From: an uncultured Bacteroidales bacterium
GTDB lineage: Bacteria; Bacteroidota; Bacteroidia; Bacteroidales; FEN-979
DNA: 64,000 bases
Assembly (NCBI GenBank): GCA_903959905.1
Contig: CAJBYO010000090.1
Coordinates: 151,600 to 215,599 of the forward strand
Reading direction: 5' to 3'
Below, piece after piece: positions 8,419 through 16,053 of this stretch (positions are counted from its first letter, which is position 1; every line of letters begins with the position of its first letter). The notes under the pieces were generated by a model. It ran no database searches. It saw only the letters and a program-made list of their open reading frames with translations, and was not told where the DNA came from. Position numbers and translations under genes: made by a program.

Positions 8419-10473
8419 ATGGCTGCAAGGCAACAGGTACCGATCCTTAACCGCGACCTCAACTGGCTCTATTTCAACGGGCGGGTACTGCAGGAGGCTG
8501 CTGATGCCCGCAACCCTTTGCTTGAGCGGCTGAAGTTCCTGGGTATTTTTTCAAACAACCGGGATGAATTTTTCAGGGTGCGCGTAGCCACGTTGAACAG
8601 GATGCTCAAAGTTGATCATTTTCATTACGACACCCCTGTAAATCCGAAAAAAGCTCTCCGGGAAATCGGCGAACTTGTTCAATCCCAGGAACGTGAATTC
8701 ATGCAGGTATACGAGAAAATCGTGCATGACCTCGCCACCCACGACATTTTCATCATCAACGAAATCCAACTCTCTGAATCACAGGGAGCATTTGTCCGTA
8801 AATACTTCCGGGAACAGGTTCGCGGCGGACTTTTCCCCATCATGATCAGCAGCCTGAGGGATATCTCCTCCCTCCGCGACAAGTCCATTTACCTTGCCGT
8901 TACCGTAGGGCGTAAGGACAAGGCACTCAAAGATGATTATGCTTTGATTGAACTGCCTACCAAAACCATCTCAAGGTTCCTCATTCTTCCCACTGATGGA
9001 GAAAAACGCTATATCATCCTCCTTGACGACATCATCAGGTACTGCCTTTCTGAAATCTTCTCCATCTTCGGCTATGACACTTTTTCGGCATTCACGGTGA
9101 AGATCACACGCGATGCCGAAATTGATATTGATACCGATGTTTCAAAAAGTTTCCTGGAGGTGATGACCGAAAGCCTGAAACAACGTAAACGCGGCATCCC
9201 TGTTCGGTTTGTGTATGATAAATCTATTCCGCAGGATTTGCTGAAGATCATTACCAAACGCCTTGAAATCACCAAAGACGACCCGATCAGGGGAGGCGGG
9301 CGTTATCACAACTTCAAAGATTTCATGGGATTTCCCAACCTGGGGCACCGTGAACTGGAAAACGAACCACTTGTACCGCTGATGCACAAGGATCTGCCAC
9401 TCAACAGGAGCATTCTCAGCTCCATCAGGCAGAAAGACATCATGCTTCATTACCCTTACCAGTCGTTTCAGTACATCATTGACCTGCTGCGTGAGGCATC
9501 CATTGACCCCAAGGTCAGGTCAATAAAAATGACGATCTACAGAGCCGCAAAAAATTCAAGTGTCATCAACGCCCTGATCAACGCGGCCAGAAATGGCAAA
9601 TATGTCACTGTTTTCATGGAACTGCAGGCCAGGTTTGACGAAGAAGCCAACATCTTCTGGACAGGCAGGCTTCGGGAGGAAGGGGTGAAAGTCATCCACA
9701 GCATCCCCGGTTTTAAAGTTCACAGCAAACTGATCCTCATCAGGCGCAAAGAAAACACGTCGGATTTCTTCTTTGCCTTCATCGGAACAGGTAATTTCAA
9801 TGAGGATACTGCAAAAGTTTATTCAGATGTGAGCCTGCTTACTGCCAACCAAACCATCTGTACCGATGTGGTCAACGCCTTTCACCTGATTGAAGAAAGT
9901 TACCGGCCCTACAAGTTCAAGGCGCTGGTGGTGGCACCGTTGAACATGCGCAACTTCTACATCAAGATGCTGCAGAACGAGATGCGCAACGCGGCAAAGG
10001 GCAAGGAGGCCTGGGTCATCATCAAACTGAACAGCCTGGTTGATGGCACCATGGTTAAAAAGCTGTACAAAGCAAGCCAGGCCGGCGTAAAGATAAAGCT
10101 GATCATTCGCGGGATATGTACCCTGGTGCCGGGAATCCCCGGACTGAGCGATAACATTGAGGCAATCAGCATTGTTGACCGGTTCCTTGAACATGCGCGG
10201 ATCATTGTCTTCTGCAATGGCGGCGACAACCAGTATTATATTACATCGGCCGACTGGATGGTGCGCAATTTCGACAACCGCATTGAAGTGGCAACACCCA
10301 TTTATGACCCGGGAATTCGCGAACTTCTGCGTAAAATGCTGGAAATCCAGCTATCCGACAATGTCAAGGCACGAATCATCAGCCAGGGGGAACAGAACAA
10401 ATACAAGAAAACCCCGGGACCAAAGATCAGGTCGCAGGTGGAGATATATAATTATTTGAAGAGTGATTGGTGA
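8419..10473 (+). CDS. ppk1: Polyphosphate kinase 1
   Basis: The 684-residue enzyme reversibly makes polyphosphate from ATP. The N-terminal 'LSWL/NWLYFNGRVLQEA' and 'SNNRDEFFRVRVA' parts are typical. The two phospholipase D-like halves are intact: 'GFKVHSKLILI' places His435 as the autophosphorylated residue and 'FLEHARIIVF' places His592 as the second essential His, the same numbers as in the E. coli enzyme. 'IGTGNFNEDTAKVYSDVSL' and 'TSADWMVRNFDNRIE' are also conserved. The gene starts one base after the SixA-like gene. Its TGA stop is the first TGA of a tandem repeat array that fills the downstream gap. Confidence 0.97.
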   Translation: MAARQQVPILNRDLNWLYFNGRVLQEAADARNPLLERLKFLGIFSNNRDEFFRVRVATLNRMLKVDHFHYDTPVNPKKALREIGELVQSQEREFMQVYEKIVHDLATHDIFIINEIQLSESQGAFVRKYFREQVRGGLFPIMISSLRDISSLRDKSIYLAVTVGRKDKALKDDYALIELPTKTISRFLILPTDGEKRYIILLDDIIRYCLSEIFSIFGYDTFSAFTVKITRDAEIDIDTDVSKSFLEVMTESLKQRKRGIPVRFVYDKSIPQDLLKIITKRLEITKDDPIRGGGRYHNFKDFMGFPNLGHRELENEPLVPLMHKDLPLNRSILSSIRQKDIMLHYPYQSFQYIIDLLREASIDPKVRSIKMTIYRAAKNSSVINALINAARNGKYVTVFMELQARFDEEANIFWTGRLREEGVKVIHSIPGFKVHSKLILIRRKENTSDFFFAFIGTGNFNEDTAKVYSDVSLLTANQTICTDVVNAFHLIEESYRPYKFKALVVAPLNMRNFYIKMLQNEMRNAAKGKEAWVIIKLNSLVDGTMVKKLYKASQAGVKIKLIIRGICTLVPGIPGLSDNIEAISIVDRFLEHARIIVFCNGGDNQYYITSADWMVRNFDNRIEVATPIYDPGIRELLRKMLEIQLSDNVKARIISQGEQNKYKKTPGPKIRSQVEIYNYLKSDW

Positions 10474-10567
10474 CGCGTGACGCGTGACGGGTGACAGGTG
10501 ACGCGTGACAGGTGACGGGTGACAGGTGACGGGTGACAGGTGACGCGTGACGGGTGACAGGTGACAG
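10470..10567 (+). repeat. Heptamer array GTGACRS, 14 units, starting on the ppk1 stop codon
   Basis: Fourteen contiguous units of exactly 7 bases (GTGACGC, GTGACGG or GTGACAG) occupy 98 bases. The TGA at 10471-10473 is both the ppk1 stop and part of unit 1. Variation is confined to the last two positions of the unit. Confidence 0.95.
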
Positions 10568-10594
10568 GAAAACAGCTGAGTAGCATTTTTAATT

Positions 10595-10690
10595 CGTCAT
10601 TCGCATATTCGTCATTCGCATATTCGTCATTCGCATATTCGTCATTCGCATATTCGTAATTTGTAATTTGTAATTCGTCATTCGCATATT
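10595..10690 (+). repeat. 15-base tandem repeat CGTCATTCGCATATT
   Basis: Four perfect copies run from 10595 to 10654, a short CGTAATT/TGTAATT spacer follows, and a fifth copy ends at 10690, 15 bases before the downstream ATG. Each 15-mer can be read as one 7-base plus one 8-base unit (CGTCATT + CGCATATT), linking it to the other arrays in the window. Confidence 0.9.
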
Positions 10691-10704
10691 CCTAAATTAT
10701 TTAC

Positions 10705-11019
10705 ATGTCAGTTTTAAGGTTTATTTTCCGCATCCTGATCAACAAGTTCTTCCTCACAACAGTGGCGTTTGTGGTTTGGATGGTGTTTTTTGACAGCAAC
10801 AACCTGCTGACCCGCAACCACCTGCAAGAGAAATTAGATGGACTTAACCTTGAAAAACAGTTTTACCTCCAGGAAATCAAAAAGGACTCCATCCTCACTG
10901 CCCAGCTGATGAATGACACCACACAGCTTGAAAAGTTTGCCCGGGAGCGTTACCTGATGAAAAGAGATAAAGAAGACCTTTTCCTTGTTATTGACACTAC
11001 TGCGGATCAACATCCATAA
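10705..11019 (+). CDS. FtsB/DivIC-like septum formation initiator
   Basis: The 104-residue protein has one N-terminal membrane helix (about residues 10-28, 'FFLTTVAFVVWMVFF'), then a coiled-coil ('LQEKLDGLNLEKQFYLQEIKKD') and the family motif 'LEKFARERYLMKRDKEDLF'. Proteins of this family join the divisome complex that recruits late division proteins and activates septal peptidoglycan synthesis. The start ATG follows the 15-base repeat region. The 3' end overlaps the convergent priA gene by 23 bases, so neither gene has room for a separate terminator. Confidence 0.88.
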   Translation: MSVLRFIFRILINKFFLTTVAFVVWMVFFDSNNLLTRNHLQEKLDGLNLEKQFYLQEIKKDSILTAQLMNDTTQLEKFARERYLMKRDKEDLFLVIDTTADQHP

Positions 11020-13498
11020 CAACCTTTACCGCCCTGAAAGAAGGTTCAGACTGAAACTTCTCAATCTCATCCATTAATTTTCCTTTCATCGCAGAGGTTG
11101 AAACACCACGTTCCATTTTGAACATGATGTGCTTGATGTAATAATTCATGATCCGTGATACCATCGGGAATTCGGGCCCGAGGATCCGCTTGCCGAAAAC
11201 CTTGCGAAGCGACCCGGCAAGCACTTCAGCAGCCTTGTTCAGCAAATCTGGGTCTTTGTGCTTCAATTTAAGCAACACCAGCCGGGAAAAAGGAGGATAA
11301 ATGAACTTCTGCCTTTCCGCCATTTGTTTTTTGAACATGGCCTGGTAATCATTTTTCACAACATCAATGATCACGGGATGAGTTGGTTGCCAGGTCTGAA
11401 TGATCACCTTCCCCTGCTTGTATTTCCGACCAGAACGTCCGCTTACCTGCGCCATCAGCTGGAAACTCCGCTCGGCCGACCTGAAATCGGGATAACTCAG
11501 CATGTTATCGGCATTGAGTATGCAAACGAGCCGCACATTGTCAAAATCAAGCCCCTTGGTCACCATCTGTGTGCCAACCAGGATATCAATCTTCCGGGCT
11601 TCAAAGTCTCCGATGATCTGTTGCAATGAATGTTTGCTCCGGGTCGTATCCAAATCCATCCGGGTGATGCGGGCCTTGGGAAAAATAAGTGAAAGTTCCT
11701 CCTCCACCTTCTCAGTTCCGAACCCCTTCATCCTGATCTGGTTCCCGTTGCATTCTGGGCATTTCCCGGGGATCCTTGCAACATATCCGCAGTAATGACA
11801 CCGCAACTGGTTGATCTTCTTATGATAGACAAGTGTTACATCGCAATTTTTACACGAAGGCATCCAATGACAGGTTTCACACTCAAGCCTGAGTGAAAAC
11901 CCCCGCCTGTTCTGGAACAGGATAGCCTGCTCCCCGCTATCAAGGGATTTTCCAATTTGAGTTAGCAAAGTGGAGGAGAAATGGCTTTTCATCAGCCCCT
12001 GGCGCAGCGAATCCTTGATATTGACAACCTGGATCTGCGGCATTTCCATATTCCCGAAACGCTCAAACAACTCCACCAGGCCGAATTTGCCCTGCGTGGC
12101 GTTGAAATAAGTCTCCACAGATGGCGTCGCCGAACCCAACAGGGTTTTCGCCCCGTGCAGATGCGCCAGGTAAATCGCCGCATCACGGCCGTTATATCTT
12201 GGTGCGGGATCCATCTGCTTGAACGAAGGATCATGCTCCTCATCAACAACAACAAGGCCTAAGTTTGAAAAAGGCAGGAACAGGGCCGACCGCGCACCAA
12301 GAATGATATCACAGGTTGTCCCTGCCGTTTTACTGTGATCACTGGCATTGAGCACTGCATTCCATATTTCAACCCGTTCATGTACATTGAAACGCGAATG
12401 GTACACCCCTACCCTGTTGCCGAAGTACTTGCGCAACCTGGTGATTATTTGCGTGGTAAGCGCTATTTCCGGCAACATGAACAAGACCTGTTTTCCCTGG
12501 TCAATCACCTCACGTATCAGTTTGATGTACAGCTCGGTTTTACCGCTGGAGGTCACACCGTGGAGCAACACAACATCTTTTGTTTCAAAGCATTGCCTGA
12601 TACTGTCCAATGCCGTTTGCTGACCGGTGGTTAGTTCAATCAGTTCCGAATCGGTACCATTCACTTTTTCATCAAACCTGCTTACGACCTTCTCGTACAC
12701 TTCAAAAACCTCTTTTTCCACCAGGCTGTCAAGCTGGGTTGCATTGCCTTTCGACTGCCTGAGCAGATCCTGGCGCTTTACCTCCTTTAACTCCCCGAAA
12801 CCGTAATGTGACAGGCTGATAAATGTCATGACTATTTCAAGCTGTTTCTTTGCCCGCTTCTCAAGACTTTCAAACAGCTCTTTCATCGCCTCCTCACGCT
12901 CAGCATAATCGGGCGACAACTTTACAAAGGATTCACGCTTCGGTTTGTAAGGGTCATTGAGCTCCTCTTCAGGCACAATAAACCCCTTTTCAATCAGCGT
13001 TTTAATGAGTGGAATCGTCTTCTGCTGATCCACAATTTTTGCGACCTCAGAGATGGCAATGCTTTTCCGGTTATGCAACGCTTCAACCAGCATCAGTTCC
13101 TTCTCATTTAACCCTTCAATGTTATCGGGCAGCAATGGGTTAAGGGCGATCTTAGACTCGCTGGCAAGTTTAAATGCCGAAGGCAGTGCTGCATTCATCA
13201 CCTCCCCGGGATGGCACAGGTAATAGCCTGCCATCCATTCCCAAAAGGTACGCTGCACAGGCGAAACAAGCGGGTTTTCGTCAAGAATTGAAAGGATGTA
13301 TTTTGGAATGTGTGAGCCGGGAGGCACTTCGTGAACCCTGGTTACCAGGGCAGTATATATTTTTTTGGCTCCGAATTGCACAACGACGCGTACCCCTTCC
13401 TGCACCTGGTCATTCAGGTCGTACGGCACACGGTAGGTGAAAGTTCCACTTACCGGAAGCGGCAGCAAAACGTCGGCAAAAAGGGTGATCCGTTCCAA
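10997..13498 (-). CDS. priA: Primosomal protein N', replication restart helicase
   Basis: The 833-residue protein is full length. The N-terminal 3'-DNA-binding domain begins 'FADVLLPLPVSGTFTYRVP'. The helicase core shows Walker A 'GVTSSGKTE', Walker B 'VVVDEEHD' and 'LGSATPSVET'. The zinc-binding insertion is present with its Cys pairs ('CETC', 'CKNC', 'CHYC', 'CPEC'), followed by 'GTQMVTKGLDFDNV' and 'QVSGRSGR'. PriA reloads the replisome at stalled forks. It lies 20 bases after pfkA on the same strand, so the two may share a transcript. The 3' end overlaps the FtsB-like gene on the other strand. Confidence 0.96.
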   Translation of the reverse strand: MERITLFADVLLPLPVSGTFTYRVPYDLNDQVQEGVRVVVQFGAKKIYTALVTRVHEVPPGSHIPKYILSILDENPLVSPVQRTFWEWMAGYYLCHPGEVMNAALPSAFKLASESKIALNPLLPDNIEGLNEKELMLVEALHNRKSIAISEVAKIVDQQKTIPLIKTLIEKGFIVPEEELNDPYKPKRESFVKLSPDYAEREEAMKELFESLEKRAKKQLEIVMTFISLSHYGFGELKEVKRQDLLRQSKGNATQLDSLVEKEVFEVYEKVVSRFDEKVNGTDSELIELTTGQQTALDSIRQCFETKDVVLLHGVTSSGKTELYIKLIREVIDQGKQVLFMLPEIALTTQIITRLRKYFGNRVGVYHSRFNVHERVEIWNAVLNASDHSKTAGTTCDIILGARSALFLPFSNLGLVVVDEEHDPSFKQMDPAPRYNGRDAAIYLAHLHGAKTLLGSATPSVETYFNATQGKFGLVELFERFGNMEMPQIQVVNIKDSLRQGLMKSHFSSTLLTQIGKSLDSGEQAILFQNRRGFSLRLECETCHWMPSCKNCDVTLVYHKKINQLRCHYCGYVARIPGKCPECNGNQIRMKGFGTEKVEEELSLIFPKARITRMDLDTTRSKHSLQQIIGDFEARKIDILVGTQMVTKGLDFDNVRLVCILNADNMLSYPDFRSAERSFQLMAQVSGRSGRKYKQGKVIIQTWQPTHPVIIDVVKNDYQAMFKKQMAERQKFIYPPFSRLVLLKLKHKDPDLLNKAAEVLAGSLRKVFGKRILGPEFPMVSRIMNYYIKHIMFKMERGVSTSAMKGKLMDEIEKFQSEPSFRAVKVVMDVDPQ

Positions 13499-13518
13499 TA
13501 AAAAGAAGCGTTATAGCT

Positions 13519-14499
13519 TTAAAGGGCAAGGATCCGCGACATTTCCAGCATCTCCTTGTTAATATCTTTATGATGTTTGATGGCCTTGTCAAACGGGGTA
13601 AAAACAACCTCTTTGTTAACAATGCCGGCCATTTCGCCGCGATGTCCTTCCAGGAGGCCCCTTACCGCTACATGCCCGAGCGTGCTTGCAAGCACACGGT
13701 CGAAGGCACTTGGGGAACCACCACGCTGGATATGGCCAAGGATGGTGACGCGTGCGTCCATTTCCGGAAGCTTTTCCTTGACTTTCCTGGCCACTTCATA
13801 GGCGCCACCCGAATCGTCCCCTTCAGCAACGATAACAATACCGGAGGTTTTACTTTTACGCCAGTCATGTTTCAGCAGCCGTGCAAGGTTGTCGATATAG
13901 GTGGTGGTTTCAGGTACCAGGATGAACTCGGCACCGCAGGCAATTCCGCTTCGCAGGGCAATAAAACCGGCATCACGGCCCATCACTTCGATAAAAAACA
14001 ACCGTTCGTGTGAATTGGCCGTATCCCGGATCTTATCCGCAGCCTCAACCACGGTATTCACTGCCGTATCAAACCCAATGGTCGCATCCGTGCCATAAAG
14101 GTCATTGTCAATGGTGCCCGGCAGCCCGATAATCGGAAAATCAAATTCGTTGTCAAAAATAGACGCCCCGGTGAACGTACCGTTCCCTCCGATGGCAACC
14201 AGTGCATCTATACCATTGGCTTTAAGGTTGTTGTACGCCTCCAGGCGACCTGAATATTCCATAAACCGCTTGCTTCGGGCTGTTTTAAGGATGGTACCGC
14301 CCCGCTGGATGATATTTGAAACCGAATTGCTGTACAGCTGTTCAATCTGGTTTTCAATCATACCCTCGTATCCCCGGCAGATGCCAAAAACATCAAGTCC
14401 GTTGAAGATTGAAGTGCGAACCACGGCCCTGATAGCCGCATTCATCCCCGGGGAATCGCCCCCGGAAGTCATAACGCCGATTCTGGTAATTTGTGACAT
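13519..14499 (-). CDS. pfkA: ATP-dependent 6-phosphofructokinase
   Basis: The 326-residue glycolytic enzyme phosphorylates fructose 6-phosphate. Visible motifs are 'TSGGDSPGMNAAIRA' (ATP site), 'GGNGTFTGA', 'GLPGTIDNDLYGTD' with the catalytic Asp, 'VEVMGRDAGFIAL' and 'LGHIQRGGSPSAFDR'. The Gly in 'GGNGT' argues for ATP rather than pyrophosphate as donor. Length matches the bacterial PfkA group. The upstream side (14500-14797) holds several short tandem arrays. Confidence 0.96.
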   Translation of the reverse strand: MSQITRIGVMTSGGDSPGMNAAIRAVVRTSIFNGLDVFGICRGYEGMIENQIEQLYSNSVSNIIQRGGTILKTARSKRFMEYSGRLEAYNNLKANGIDALVAIGGNGTFTGASIFDNEFDFPIIGLPGTIDNDLYGTDATIGFDTAVNTVVEAADKIRDTANSHERLFFIEVMGRDAGFIALRSGIACGAEFILVPETTTYIDNLARLLKHDWRKSKTSGIVIVAEGDDSGGAYEVARKVKEKLPEMDARVTILGHIQRGGSPSAFDRVLASTLGHVAVRGLLEGHRGEMAGIVNKEVVFTPFDKAIKHHKDINKEMLEMSRILAL

Positions 14500-14535
14500 A
14501 GGTAGATGGTGTTGGTTACTTTATTGGTGAAAATG

Positions 14536-14567
14536 GGTGGACAGGCGGACGGGCGGACGGGCGGACT
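14536..14567 (+). repeat. Octamer array GGYGGACN, four units
   Basis: Units GGTGGACA, GGCGGACG, GGCGGACG, GGCGGACT lie just upstream of pfkA. The same unit family, in another phase, recurs at 26144-26183. Confidence 0.85.
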
Positions 14568-14623
14568 GACCAACCCTGCTACCTCCTCATTTGACACTTG
14601 AAACCTGGCACCTGGCACTTACC

Positions 14624-14658
14624 ATTTCGCAATTTTCAATTTGCATTTTGCACTTTGC
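14624..14658 (-). repeat. Heptamer array GCAAARY-like, five units
   Basis: Minus-strand units read GCAAAGT, GCAAAAT, GCAAATT, GAAAATT, GCGAAAT. They match the heptamer family that is translated at 6449-6483. The surrounding gap 14500-14797 contains only repeats of this kind and no gene. Confidence 0.8.
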
Positions 14659-14772
14659 CCTCCCCTCTCATTTTCTCTCCACAAAAGTACAAAATTTGCC
14701 TTCAGCACTGTCCTCCGGAATGATCACCCGTAAATAAATATTACCCTGGAATGGAGCAGAACCAATGGGACG

Positions 14773-14801
14773 TTCACCATTTCACCATTTCACCATTTCA
14801 C
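14773..14801 (-). repeat. Octamer array GTGAAATG starting on the methyltransferase stop codon
   Basis: Three full units and a partial fourth. On the minus strand the first unit contains the TGA (14800-14798) that ends the methyltransferase gene. Confidence 0.85.
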
Positions 14802-15961
14802 TGTTTCTCCTGTTCCCCTTTCCTCCCCGCGAACAGGTCAAACTTAATAAACCTGCATTCAAGCGGTCCGTTGAACACGGGGATCCGTCGGGAAGGCCGA
14901 AGGCCTATGAATTTGATGGAATCAAGGTCTGATGAGATAAACCAGGCAGTGTAGCCTGCGAATTTGCGCTTCAGCGTATCGCCAATCATTTTATAAAAGG
15001 CCAGGGAATCTTCTATCTGCAACCGTTCATCATAGGGAGGATTTGAGATGATAAAACCCTTGTCAAAGGGAGGCTGAACATCCTCAAACGATTTGGTTTC
15101 CAGCGTAATTTCCTCATACAGACCGGTAAACTTCAGGTTCTCGCGTGCAGATTCAATGGCACGTTCAGCCCGGTCGGAACCATGCATCTTTACATGTGCC
15201 TCCGTTGTCATTGCATTTTGATCCGTTTTAACTTTGTCCCAAAGCTGGGGATCAAAGTCGCGCCACTTCATAAAACCCCACTCTTCCCTAAAATAACCGG
15301 CCGGCATGTTCTTTGCCAGCATAGCGGCTTCAATAAGCAACGTTCCGGAACCGCACATCGGATCAAAAAGTGGCGTGACACCGTCCCAGCAGGATAGTTT
15401 TACCAGTCCTGCCGCCAGCACTTCATTGATGGGGGCAGGCCCGGTGCTTTTCCTGTAACCGCGCCGATGGAGCGATTGCCCCGATGCATCAAGCGCCACG
15501 GTGCAGGAATCCTTGAAGAGGTGAACATTGATCTTCAGGTCAGGATGTTCAAGGTCAACAGAAGGGCGCTTGCCCAGTTTATCCCTGAGCCTGTCAACGA
15601 TCGCATCCTTTGATTTCTGTGCAACAAACTGTGAATTTGTAAAAACTGTGTATGAAATTACCGCATCAATGGCAAGGGAATGCTCTGCATCCAGGTAATC
15701 CTCCCAGGGAAATTCATAAATTTTCTCATAAAGGTCCTTTTGCTCCAGGATCTCAAAATGGAACAGTGGTTTCAATATGCGCAATGCGGTCCGGCAGGCA
15801 TAATTAACCTTGTACATCATTTCGGTGGTGCCTGTAAACGACACGGCCCGGTTCAGCTTCATGACCCCTCCGGCACCAAGGCTCTCCAGTTCACTGGCGA
15901 GCACATCTTCCAGTCCCGAGATGGTCTTTGCAATTAAAGGGAACGTCGATTCTTTTGTCAC
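14798..15961 (-). CDS. THUMP-domain class I RNA methyltransferase (RlmL-like)
   Basis: The 387-residue protein has an N-terminal THUMP domain ('LIAKTISGLEDVLASELESLGA' and the following 150 residues) and a Rossmann methyltransferase domain with the AdoMet loop 'LFDPMCGSGTLLIEAAM' and the catalytic 'IISNPPYDERL' (NPPY, as in N2-guanine methylation). The architecture matches the N-terminal half of E. coli RlmKL and the stand-alone homologues that methylate 23S rRNA. Which nucleotide it modifies here is not shown. It is divergent from the DUF5686 gene. Its stop codon lies inside the octamer array at 14773-14801. Confidence 0.9.
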   Translation of the reverse strand: MTKESTFPLIAKTISGLEDVLASELESLGAGGVMKLNRAVSFTGTTEMMYKVNYACRTALRILKPLFHFEILEQKDLYEKIYEFPWEDYLDAEHSLAIDAVISYTVFTNSQFVAQKSKDAIVDRLRDKLGKRPSVDLEHPDLKINVHLFKDSCTVALDASGQSLHRRGYRKSTGPAPINEVLAAGLVKLSCWDGVTPLFDPMCGSGTLLIEAAMLAKNMPAGYFREEWGFMKWRDFDPQLWDKVKTDQNAMTTEAHVKMHGSDRAERAIESARENLKFTGLYEEITLETKSFEDVQPPFDKGFIISNPPYDERLQIEDSLAFYKMIGDTLKRKFAGYTAWFISSDLDSIKFIGLRPSRRIPVFNGPLECRFIKFDLFAGRKGEQEKQ

Positions 15962-16028
15962 TTTTTCTCTGTCTTTTCGTCTTGCTGTGATAATAATTTT
16001 CGGGAAAGTTACGATTATTTATAATTAT

Positions 16029-16036
16029 TACCTTTG
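16029..16036 (+). promoter_or_regulatory. Probable -7 box (TACCTTTG) for the DUF5686 gene
   Basis: Fits TAnnTTTG and ends 17 bases before the ATG at 16054, in the 92-base divergent gap. No clear -33 box was seen. Confidence 0.4.
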
Positions 16037-16053
16037 AAAAAATTCGCCCGCTC

